DNA of 64,000 bases, taken from assembly GCA_965225625.1 (NCBI GenBank), contig CBDDBH010000028.1, forward strand, positions 1 through 64,000, given 5' to 3'. Shown here one piece after another: positions 51,538-59,232 of this stretch. Position 1 is the stretch's first letter; each line of letters starts with the position of its first letter. A program made the translations under genes and the position numbers. Origin of the DNA: CBDDBH01 sp965225625. Its GTDB lineage: Bacteria; Pseudomonadota; Gammaproteobacteria; JADZEE01. A model generated the notes under the pieces. It did no database searches. It was not told where the DNA came from and saw nothing but the letters and a program-made list of their open reading frames with translations.

Positions 51538-53265
51538 TTATTCCGCGCTGAAATCCCGCAACGTAATATTCCCCTGTTTCGCGTACTCGTCCCACAGTCG
51601 TAGCAGGCGCGCACGATCTTCCGGCGCCTCGTCGCTCAGATCGTTTTGCTCGGTAGGATCTTGCGCGACATCATAAAGCTGCCAGTCGCCGGTCCCGAAC
51701 GGCGGTTTCATGCGTAGCAGCTTGCGGTCGCCTTGACGTATGGCGGTATGCCCGAACAATTCCCAACCCATCACAAAGTTGTCGTCGTGAACGCGGTCTT
51801 TCGCACCCTGAAGCATTGGCAACATGGATTTGCCTTTGATCGGGTGCACTTCGCGCCCCTGATAAGCGGTGCCTGGATGCTCGGTACCGGCCAATTCCAG
51901 GAAGGTCGGCAGCACATCCATGACGGAGACGAAGCTGTCGGTGCGCCAAGCTTGTTTGTCGAAACCCGGGTAGTGGACGAATGCCGGTACACGGATCCCG
52001 CCCTCGGATGGGAATCCTTTGTAGACGCGCAGGTGTCCGGCGCCGGCGCGTGCCCAGTTCGGTCCATAGAAAACATAGGAGCCAGGTTTGCCCATGTTCT
52101 CGTAGCTCAAGTCGCAACATTGATTGATGAATTCGCCGAACGCAGGGAACTCATCCAGACGTTCTCCTTCCGGACCATTGTCGGACATGAATAAGATGAA
52201 AGTATTGTCGAATTCCCCGGTCGATTTGAGATGCTCGATGACGCGACCCACATGCTTGTCGAGATCGTCGAGCATGGCGGCAAACAACTCCATGGAGCGC
52301 GCTTCACGCTTTTGCTGCTCCTCGCCGAGTTCCTCCCACGGCACTTCGCTCGCTTGTCGCGGCGGGATGGGCGCATCCGCCGACACCAGTCCGAGTGCTC
52401 GCATTTTTGCCAGACGTTGTTGCAGCAGCACGTCGTAACCCTCGTCGTATTTGCCGACGTATTTCGCATGTGACGCCGCTGGCGCCATCAACGGCCAATG
52501 CGGCGCTGTAAAGGCCAGATAGGCGAAGAATGGTTCGTCCTGACTGCGTTCCTGCTGCAGGTAGCCGAGCAGCTTGTCCGTATAGGTGCGGGTCGAATAA
52601 AAATTCTCTGGTAGTGGCACCACCTTACCGTCCTCCCGGTAAGTGCCTTTGGGTTGCTTGACCTCCAGCCCCATGTCCGTGAAATGGCTGGCGCCGCCAT
52701 CGACGAGGACAAAGGAGTTGTCGAAACCGCGGGCGGCAGGGCTGGTTTCCTCGGTTAAGCCGAGGTGCCATTTGCCCGCCATATAGGTGTGGTAGCCGGC
52801 GTCACCCATCAAATTCGCCAGCGAGGCCACGCGGAAGTTCAGATAACCCTCGTAGCCGGCGCTGCCAAGCAGAGCCGAATTAGTTGTGCGCATTACTTCG
52901 AACATATTGCCGACGCCGGCCAGATGATTATCCGTACCGGAAAACAGCATGGAGCGTGTTGGCGAACACGTTGGCGCGACGTGAAAATTCGTGAACTGGG
53001 TACCGGCACGCGCCAGTGCATCGAGATTCGGTGTTTCGATTTCGCTGCCATAGGCGCCGAGATCAGCGTAGCCGACATCATCGGCAACGATGAGTAGGAT
53101 ATTGGGTCGCGACGGCGACGTTTCTATCGCACTGGCGGGTTCGCTCGTCGCTACGGACTCGCTGGGCGCCGCTGCTGGTGGCGGGCTTGTTGCCGCATCT
53201 TCATCTTGCGAACAAGCCGCCAGCGTGACGACAAATAGTGCGACAAATACTCTTGTTATTTTCAT
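51538..53265 (-). CDS. Lipoprotein arylsulfatase
   Basis: 575 residues from ATG 53263-53265; seven more residues are possible upstream. A lipoprotein signal with lipobox TLAAC (Cys18) and a Ser/Pro/Ala-rich linker (about 20-52) anchor it in a membrane, and no Asp at +2 suggests the outer membrane. Sulfatase domain: VADDVGYADLG, formylglycine motif CSPTR (Cys100), AGKWHLG, MSDNGPEG and KPGSYVFYGPNWA. Longer than the two tandem sulfatases and of the arylsulfatase type acting on aryl or sugar sulfates at the cell surface. No formylglycine-generating enzyme gene is in the window, so maturation must be encoded elsewhere. Confidence 0.9.
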   Translation of the reverse strand: MKITRVFVALFVVTLAACSQDEDAATSPPPAAAPSESVATSEPASAIETSPSRPNILLIVADDVGYADLGAYGSEIETPNLDALARAGTQFTNFHVAPTCSPTRSMLFSGTDNHLAGVGNMFEVMRTTNSALLGSAGYEGYLNFRVASLANLMGDAGYHTYMAGKWHLGLTEETSPAARGFDNSFVLVDGGASHFTDMGLEVKQPKGTYREDGKVVPLPENFYSTRTYTDKLLGYLQQERSQDEPFFAYLAFTAPHWPLMAPAASHAKYVGKYDEGYDVLLQQRLAKMRALGLVSADAPIPPRQASEVPWEELGEEQQKREARSMELFAAMLDDLDKHVGRVIEHLKSTGEFDNTFILFMSDNGPEGERLDEFPAFGEFINQCCDLSYENMGKPGSYVFYGPNWARAGAGHLRVYKGFPSEGGIRVPAFVHYPGFDKQAWRTDSFVSVMDVLPTFLELAGTEHPGTAYQGREVHPIKGKSMLPMLQGAKDRVHDDNFVMGWELFGHTAIRQGDRKLLRMKPPFGTGDWQLYDVAQDPTEQNDLSDEAPEDRARLLRLWDEYAKQGNITLRDFSAE

Positions 53266-53359
53266 TTTCGACCCGGTTTGGTTCACTAGTGTCGAACGGT
53301 ATCAGATTGAACCCGCAATCGCGACGAGCATGTGTAACGCGTCCGTTGGGACGCCGCAC

Positions 53360-55255
53360 CTACAGTTCCTCCAACTGCTGCCAGCGTTCATAGGACTCCT
53401 CCAGTGCGTAGCGAATCTCTTCGAGACGGCCGAGCGTAGCGGTGATCTCAGCTTTTTCTTTACGAAAAAATTCGGCACTTGCGGTTAGATTCTCAAGTGT
53501 CTGCTGTTCGATTTCCAGCGCTTCAATCTCCAGTGGCAAAGCGTCTAACTCACGTTTTTCCGCATAGCGCAAACTGCGCTTGGTGCCGCTGTTTTCAACA
53601 GTTTTACGCGCAGCAGTGGGCCTACGCTTCTTTGCAGATGCGGAATTGTTACTTATCGCGGGGCGCTGTCGCAGCCAGTCGTCGTACCCGCCGACATACT
53701 CCGTTACATGGGCAGCACCCTCAAAAACCAAAGTGCTGGTAACGACACTGTCGAGAAAGGCTCGATCATGGCTGACCAGTAATATCGTCCCATCAAAATC
53801 GATCAGCAGGTCCTCGAGCAGTTCCAGAGTCTGGACATCGAGATCGTTGGTCGGCTCGTCTAACACCAGCACGTTTGCGGGTTGGGTAAAGCACATGGCC
53901 AACAGCAAGCGGTTACGTTCACCGCCAGACAAGGTTTTCACTGGTGTGTCGATACTCTCGGGCGGAAATAAAAAGTCGCGCAGGTAGCCGATAACATGGC
54001 GCCGTCGGCCACGCACCAGGACAAAATCGCTGCCGCCGCTGATGCTGTCGCGGACCGATTTGTCCCCATCCAGCGGCGCGCGTTCCTGGTCGAAGTAAGC
54101 TATCTGCAGGCGGGTGCCGGTTACGATGCGACCGCCATTTTTGTCGGGTTTGAGTTTTCCCAGCAACAAACGCAACAGCGTACTCTTACCCGATCCATTG
54201 GGGCCAATGATGCCGACCCGATCGCCACGCAAAATGCGCGTGGAGAAATCCTCTAAAACTCGATGTTCGCCATAGCTGAAGTTGACATGCCGTAAATCGG
54301 CAACCAACTTACCTGAGCCTTCGCTGTCATCTATGTGGAGCTTAACTACGCCTTGCCGCGCGAGCCGCTGGCCTTTTTCTGCACGCATCGCCTGCAATCG
54401 GCGAACGCGTCCTTCGTTACGAGTGCGCCGCGCCTTGATGCCCTCACGGATCCACACCTCGTGCTTGGCCAGTTGTTTGTCAAACTTTGCGTTAGCAGTT
54501 TCCTCGGCCGCCAACATTTGGTCTTTTCTGCGTTCGTAATTTGCGTAATCTCCCGCAAAGGAAGTTAATCGACCTCGATCCAACTCAATGATCCGAGTCG
54601 CCAGGTTTTTGAGCAGAGTACGGTCGTGTGTGATGAACACGAGGGAACCCTGAAATGCGAGCAGAAATTCTTCCAGCCAGTTTATGGCTTCAATATCCAT
54701 GTGGTTGGTGGGCTCGTCCAGAAGCAGCAGGTCGGGTTCGCTGACTAATGCGCGGGCGAGCATGGTCCGTCGCTTTATGCCGCCGGAGCACTCCGAGAAT
54801 GGTTTATCCGCGGGTAACGACAGACGCGTCAGTATCGTTTCGACCTTCTGATCGATGTTCCAACCGCCATGCACGTCGATGCGTTGTTGCAGGTCTGACA
54901 TGGTCCGCAGCGCGCTCGCCGCTGACTGCTCTTGCGCATGGACGACTTGATGATATTGCGCGAGCAGCGCGCCCAGTTCACCGAGTCCAGCGGCCACGGT
55001 TTCATAGACGCTGGTTGCGGAGCTGGAGGCAATCTCCTGTTCCAAATGAGAAATACGCAGGGTGTCGCGACACCAACGCTCACCGTCGTCGGCTTGTATA
55101 GCACCAGTTAGTACGCGTAACAGGGTTGATTTACCGGCTCCATTGCGACCAATTAAACAGACACGCTCCGATTTTTCGATTTGCACTTCGATGCGGTCGA
55201 GAACCGGTACGTGCCCATAGGCAACCGTAACCTGGTCGAGGGTGAATATCGCCAT
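53360..55255 (-). CDS. ABC-F family ATPase (Uup-like)
   Basis: 631-residue protein with two ATPase domains and no membrane segments: Walker A GRNGAGKST and GPNGSGKST, signatures SGGIKRR and LSGGERNR, Walker B LLLDEPTNHMD and LVLDEPTNDLD. The inter-domain linker (about 230-310) is charged. The C-terminal coiled coil (about 550-631, KRELDALPLEIEALEIEQQ and LGRLEEIRYALEESYERWQQ) is typical of Uup. These proteins act on ribosomes or DNA structures to suppress errors such as tandem-repeat deletion. Starts at ATG 55253-55255. Confidence 0.93.
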   Translation of the reverse strand: MAIFTLDQVTVAYGHVPVLDRIEVQIEKSERVCLIGRNGAGKSTLLRVLTGAIQADDGERWCRDTLRISHLEQEIASSSATSVYETVAAGLGELGALLAQYHQVVHAQEQSAASALRTMSDLQQRIDVHGGWNIDQKVETILTRLSLPADKPFSECSGGIKRRTMLARALVSEPDLLLLDEPTNHMDIEAINWLEEFLLAFQGSLVFITHDRTLLKNLATRIIELDRGRLTSFAGDYANYERRKDQMLAAEETANAKFDKQLAKHEVWIREGIKARRTRNEGRVRRLQAMRAEKGQRLARQGVVKLHIDDSEGSGKLVADLRHVNFSYGEHRVLEDFSTRILRGDRVGIIGPNGSGKSTLLRLLLGKLKPDKNGGRIVTGTRLQIAYFDQERAPLDGDKSVRDSISGGSDFVLVRGRRRHVIGYLRDFLFPPESIDTPVKTLSGGERNRLLLAMCFTQPANVLVLDEPTNDLDVQTLELLEDLLIDFDGTILLVSHDRAFLDSVVTSTLVFEGAAHVTEYVGGYDDWLRQRPAISNNSASAKKRRPTAARKTVENSGTKRSLRYAEKRELDALPLEIEALEIEQQTLENLTASAEFFRKEKAEITATLGRLEEIRYALEESYERWQQLEEL

Positions 55256-55317
55256 GGCACGGCATTATCGCTGCTTCTTGAGCAAGATACGGGTTATAGC
55301 GATTTATTTTTTTCAAG

Positions 55318-55348
55318 CAGTTTCAAGTACTCTGCCCCCTTGAAACTG
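55318..55348. repeat. Inverted repeat upstream of the ABC-F gene
   Basis: CAGTTTCAAG and CTTGAAACTG (10-bp perfect arms, 11-nt spacer) lie between the ABC-F start and the stop of the small gene upstream. No U-run is present on the minus strand, so it may be an operator rather than a terminator. Confidence 0.45.
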
Positions 55349-55359
55349 GACCCAAAGCG

Positions 55360-55677
55360 TTAATCAAGCAAGCCTTTGTCATCCTTGCCGACAATGAGCC
55401 TCAAGTTGCCTTCCGGTTTTGCGCAGGGCGCTGCCGAAAACTGTCTAAGCAAGGATCTACATCCTACAACGGCCGCCGGTGAGAAATAGATCGGAAGCTT
55501 GTTGTTTGCAAAGAAGCGCGCGGCAAAAACCGCCATGTTTTCGGGCTCGTCCAGATTTTTGTAGACCTCCCAGGCGGTATGTTGCAATTCAAACAGTGCA
55601 GCACCGTCCCGGACCTGTCTGTCGGTCAGTTCTATCTGATACCAGCGTGATATGTTGTTCATCATGCCCTGAGACAT
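55360..55677 (-). CDS. Small hypothetical protein
   Basis: 105 residues with no recognised family. The N-terminal half is amphipathic helical (YQIELTDRQVRDGAALFELQHTAWEVYKNL, split over 13-42) and the C-terminus basic. No signal peptide or membrane segment. Several Met codons near the start (55677, then MM at about 55665) leave the exact start uncertain. Same strand as the ABC-F gene, about 100 bp upstream. It could be a real small protein, since it reads open with normal composition. Confidence 0.5.
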   Translation of the reverse strand: MSQGMMNNISRWYQIELTDRQVRDGAALFELQHTAWEVYKNLDEPENMAVFAARFFANNKLPIYFSPAAVVGCRSLLRQFSAAPCAKPEGNLRLIVGKDDKGLLD

Positions 55678-55855
55678 GCAACTTACGTGCTCACTACGAT
55701 TTTGCCGTCACGGTATGTGACGCGGTTGGCGTTAGCTGAGCTCAGACTCGCAAGTGGGTCACGGAAATTGAATTCTGAGCCCTTGAATTCACGTTGAATT
55801 CACGGGATTGGCGGGTCGTGAAAGTGACTTCCATGGTCACAAAGTGACGTTTTTC

Positions 55856-55902
55856 GTCAAGCGCGCGTCGTCGCTTGACCTTGTCCTCTAGTACAGTAAA
55901 TT
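55856..55902 (+). promoter_or_regulatory. Predicted tetR promoter with operator in the spacer
   Basis: TTGACC (55875-55880) and TAAATT (55897-55902) are spaced by 16 bp as a sigma70 promoter. The spacer ends in CTAGTACAGT (55888-55897), which recurs upstream of the TonB receptor at 59131-59140. A second inverted repeat GTCAAGCG/CGCTTGAC (55856-55879) overlaps the -35. Together these suggest autorepression of the TetR gene. Confidence 0.5.
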
Positions 55903-55960
55903 AGCTTCCGTCGCTTCGCTTACGTTTTACGGATTACCCTGTGGCGAGATTGCAGAAATA

Positions 55961-56593
55961 ATGCGCGCTAAGTCCCTACAGTCAAAAGATGCCGCGAGCT
56001 TGTCGCGCAGCGAACGGCGCGTCGACGCAATACTACGAGCCGCGACTCAAATGTTCCTGGAATTCGGCTACGCCAATACGTCTGTCGACGATATCGTCAA
56101 ACGTGCGGGTGGTTCCAAGGCCACAATCTACAAGCACTTCAAAAGCAAACGCGAGTTATTCAGCGCGGTTATTGACGCAGTCGTGGTGCGCCGCTCGCAG
56201 GAGGAGATCGATTTCGATGAACCTGAACCGGATAAAGCGCTAAGGGAGTTTGCGACCAAGCGCTTCAAGGTGGTTTTGTCGGCCGACAATGTAGCATTGA
56301 TGCGTATGGTTATCGCCGCAGCGCCGAATTTCCCGAAAATTGCACGCGCCTACTACGAACACGGACCCGCGCACAGCCACGAAATATTGGTCGAATATCT
56401 ACGCGTTCAAGGTGGACGCGGCAAACTGCGGATCACTGATCCTGACGAGGCGGCTTTTCACTTTACTTCGTTGCTGATGCACCCATGGTACGTCAAGCGT
56501 TTGCAATGGGTAGACGCGACTCCGACGAAAGCCGACGTCGAACGATCGGTAAGCTCCGCGGTTAGTGCATTCATGAAGCTCTACGGCCGATAG
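55961..56593 (+). CDS. TetR/AcrR-family transcriptional regulator
   Basis: 210 residues. The N-terminal TetR DNA-binding domain is canonical: RVDAILRAATQMFLEFGYAN then TSVDDIVKRAGGSKATIYKHFKSKRELF (about 20-67). The C-terminal domain (about 80-210) has the AefR-like/TetR_C layout (LREFATKRFKVVLS, MRMVIAAAPNFPKIARAYYEHGP). It is a repressor likely released by a small ligand. Divergent in function from the downstream convergent TonB receptor gene but sharing a CTAGTACAGT motif with its upstream region, so that receptor is a probable target. Confidence 0.9.
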   Translation: MRAKSLQSKDAASLSRSERRVDAILRAATQMFLEFGYANTSVDDIVKRAGGSKATIYKHFKSKRELFSAVIDAVVVRRSQEEIDFDEPEPDKALREFATKRFKVVLSADNVALMRMVIAAAPNFPKIARAYYEHGPAHSHEILVEYLRVQGGRGKLRITDPDEAAFHFTSLLMHPWYVKRLQWVDATPTKADVERSVSSAVSAFMKLYGR

Positions 56594-56600
56594 CAAAAAA

Positions 56601-56622
56601 AAGGCGGGCAATATGCCCGCCT
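56601..56622. terminator. Bidirectional terminator between tetR and TonB receptor
   Basis: AAGGCGGGC and GCCCGCCTT (9-bp arms, four-base loop). On the minus strand the stem is followed by eight T, a strong Rho-independent terminator for the receptor gene; on the plus strand it follows the tetR stop by 7 nt. Confidence 0.88.
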
Positions 56623-56645
56623 TAGCTTGAACCGGATTATTGACG

Positions 56646-59027
56646 CTACCAGCTGATGCTGGCTCGCACCGCAATCGCGCGGGTTTCCTCGATATTGGTT
56701 CCCACAATCGCGGAGCCCGACAGGGTCGATGCGTTACTGAAATTGCGCACCAACTCGTCGGTCAGGTTTCTGCCGATGATACCAATACTCCACGGGTGTC
56801 CACCTTCCAGATTGCCAGTCAAAATCATACTGGCATCGATACGGTGCGTAGAATCCTGAATTCCGAACGGATCCATTTCAATCGACGTGAAGTAATCATC
56901 AACGTAAATCCATTTGAACGAAGTGGTCAATTCCATGTTGTCGAAGACTGGCATTACGTATTCGCCGCCAGCGACAAACGACCAGTCGGGCGCAAATACC
57001 ATCTGATGCCCCGCCAGATCCTGGGTGCCGGCCCTCTGTCCCTGGGAAATCCCGACGTCCATGCACCCGGTTCCAGTTTCGACCTGACTCAAGTAGCAGG
57101 AACCGACGAACTTGTCGTAATCCGCATCCATGTAGGTGCCGGCGAAATTGAGTGTCAGGCCATCAGTCGGAGCCCACAGGAGGTCCAACTCGATACCGGT
57201 GGTTTCGGCATCGCCGCTAGCGACGATTTGCTGAATGATGACGGGGTCGTTAGCCGCAGTCTGGAGGTCGTCAACCGTAGTGTGAAAGACGGCCCAATTC
57301 GCCCGTAACGTGCCATCGAGCAGCGTGTGCTTGCCGCCACCCTCGAAGCTCGTTGATTGTTCTTCGTCGAAGATGAAATTCGCCGGATCGCCACCGCCGC
57401 GCAGGTCGAAACCGCCGGATTTGAATCCGGTCGCGTGGGTGAAATAGAAGATGTTGTCGTCGTTCCACGCGTATTGCAGCGACAGATTGTAGGAAACGTT
57501 GGTCTTGCTGATGTCGTCGGAGACGAACGCGCCCGGCGTCAAGCCGTCGTTGCCGAAGGTGCAGGCGGACAATGGCCCCGCCATGTTGCATAGTTGTGTC
57601 GAGTTGATCGATGTGTCGTAGATGGGGCCGGGACGCTGCGCCCTCTTGCCGGTACGGTCTTCGTCTGTGACCCGCCCGCCCAGCGTGAAAGTCCAGTCGT
57701 CGGCGATGTGCCAGTCGATTTGCGCGAAACCGGCAATAGAATTTGTATGCGACCCCGCGAACTCGTTACGTGCCAGAGCCGGGGTCGTCGGCCCGCCGAC
57801 GGCACCCGCGACCGCATGGAAGGTCTGGGTGAAATCCATGGCGCCGTTGAAGTACATTGCGCCCACTGTGTAGTCCAGAACCTGGTCGCCGGTAGAGGTG
57901 ATGCGCAATTCTTGATAAAACTGACTGTAATCTTCGGCATTCTCAATACTGACCCGTTCGCGCGCCGTCTGATCGCCGCTGAACTGATCCGTCAATTCGT
58001 AGGAGAAGTAGTTAGAAAGGGACGTGATAGTGAAATTGTCAAATTCCCAATCGATCGTTACTCCGAACATATCGTTCTCTAACTGCAAGGGCTCTTCAGA
58101 ATTGAACACCGGACCCGTTGGAGTATCTCGACGCAAATCCAAGGTGCCGTTGAAGTCCTCGACGCCACCGCATTCCAATCCTGCCGCTGTGGCCCTGCCG
58201 ATACTGTGTGGAGGGCCGGCCGGCGGCTGATATTCCAAGCAACCCGCTATCACCCTGGCCTTGCCCTTGCGGTCGAAATCCGTGCGCTGGTACATGAACT
58301 CAGCTGTTATGTCATCGGTGACATCCACATCGAGTAGCACTCGGGCGGTTAGATCTTCCTGCTGCTGCAAATCCTTGCCAGTGGTGGTTTGCTTGACCCA
58401 GCCATCGACGTCACGGAAGTTGACGACAGCGCGACCGCGCACCCGGTCGGTTATGGGTCCGGAAACCAACGCTTCAATATCGTAGCCTTCACTTGCGTCG
58501 ACGTTGTATTGGCCGACTAGACTGGCTTCAAATTCATCGGTGGGTTTGTTAGAGGTGATATTGATTGCGCCCAGCGAAGTGTTCTTGCCGATAATGGCGC
58601 CTTGCGGCCCTTTCAAAATTTCGATTTGCGCGACATCGACGAAAGCACTGCGGCCGAGTCTACCGCGGGTCGAGAAAAAACCGTTAAAGACCTGGCCGAC
58701 ACCAGGTTCGAAATGCACGCCGCTGCCGAACGTTCCAAGACCTCGCATGAAATACAGATCGGATGCCCCGGGTGACGGAGTATAGGAAAAGCCGGGTATA
58801 TAAGGTGCAAGCGCTTGGATATCGATGATGCTTTGTTGTGCTATTTGCTTGCCGCCAAAGGCCTGTACTGATATCGGAACGTCCTGTAAAGATTCTTCAC
58901 GTTTACGTGCCGTGACTACGACCTCTTCGATAGGGGCGCCGTACACTGCCTGTGGTGGCAAGGCGACAGAGCTGGCAACAAAAGCAATCAAGCATGTGTT
59001 GTAAATGGAACTAATTGACGATTTCAT
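56646..59027 (-). CDS. TonB-dependent outer-membrane receptor
   Basis: 793 residues with a signal peptide (about 1-30), TonB-box-like EEVVVTARKREESLQDVPIS (34-53), plug domain with VAQIEILKGPQGAIIGKNTSLGAINI (about 126-151) and a beta barrel ending VRASISW with the aromatic last residue. It belongs to the same broad class as the receptor at 23-25.6 kb but is clearly a different subtype. Probable partner of the Tat-exported TPP enzyme encoded upstream on the same strand, and likely controlled by the TetR protein through the motif at 59131-59140. Confidence 0.92.
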   Translation of the reverse strand: MKSSISSIYNTCLIAFVASSVALPPQAVYGAPIEEVVVTARKREESLQDVPISVQAFGGKQIAQQSIIDIQALAPYIPGFSYTPSPGASDLYFMRGLGTFGSGVHFEPGVGQVFNGFFSTRGRLGRSAFVDVAQIEILKGPQGAIIGKNTSLGAINITSNKPTDEFEASLVGQYNVDASEGYDIEALVSGPITDRVRGRAVVNFRDVDGWVKQTTTGKDLQQQEDLTARVLLDVDVTDDITAEFMYQRTDFDRKGKARVIAGCLEYQPPAGPPHSIGRATAAGLECGGVEDFNGTLDLRRDTPTGPVFNSEEPLQLENDMFGVTIDWEFDNFTITSLSNYFSYELTDQFSGDQTARERVSIENAEDYSQFYQELRITSTGDQVLDYTVGAMYFNGAMDFTQTFHAVAGAVGGPTTPALARNEFAGSHTNSIAGFAQIDWHIADDWTFTLGGRVTDEDRTGKRAQRPGPIYDTSINSTQLCNMAGPLSACTFGNDGLTPGAFVSDDISKTNVSYNLSLQYAWNDDNIFYFTHATGFKSGGFDLRGGGDPANFIFDEEQSTSFEGGGKHTLLDGTLRANWAVFHTTVDDLQTAANDPVIIQQIVASGDAETTGIELDLLWAPTDGLTLNFAGTYMDADYDKFVGSCYLSQVETGTGCMDVGISQGQRAGTQDLAGHQMVFAPDWSFVAGGEYVMPVFDNMELTTSFKWIYVDDYFTSIEMDPFGIQDSTHRIDASMILTGNLEGGHPWSIGIIGRNLTDELVRNFSNASTLSGSAIVGTNIEETRAIAVRASISW

Positions 59028-59121
59028 TGGTCACCCCCACAGTCTCGTCAAGATGGGCAGCATCCTCGCATGTGCTGTCGTATTTGTAATTTTACCGAAA
59101 CGACGTGGTATTCTCGCAAAA

Positions 59122-59140
59122 CTGAACTAACTAGTACAGT
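59122..59140. promoter_or_regulatory. Predicted TetR operator upstream of the TonB receptor
   Basis: CTGAACTAACTAGTACAG is an imperfect 18-bp palindrome (14 of 18 positions symmetric), containing CTAGTACAGT shared with the tetR promoter region at 55888-55897. It lies about 95 nt upstream of the receptor start. Confidence 0.5.
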
Positions 59141-59232
59141 CGTCCAAAGGATGGCTGTAGCGGACCGCTGAAACGCAAACAATTTCATTGATACCCGGTC
59201 TGCGCCATGTTCCGGCGGTGTAGCGGCAGGCC

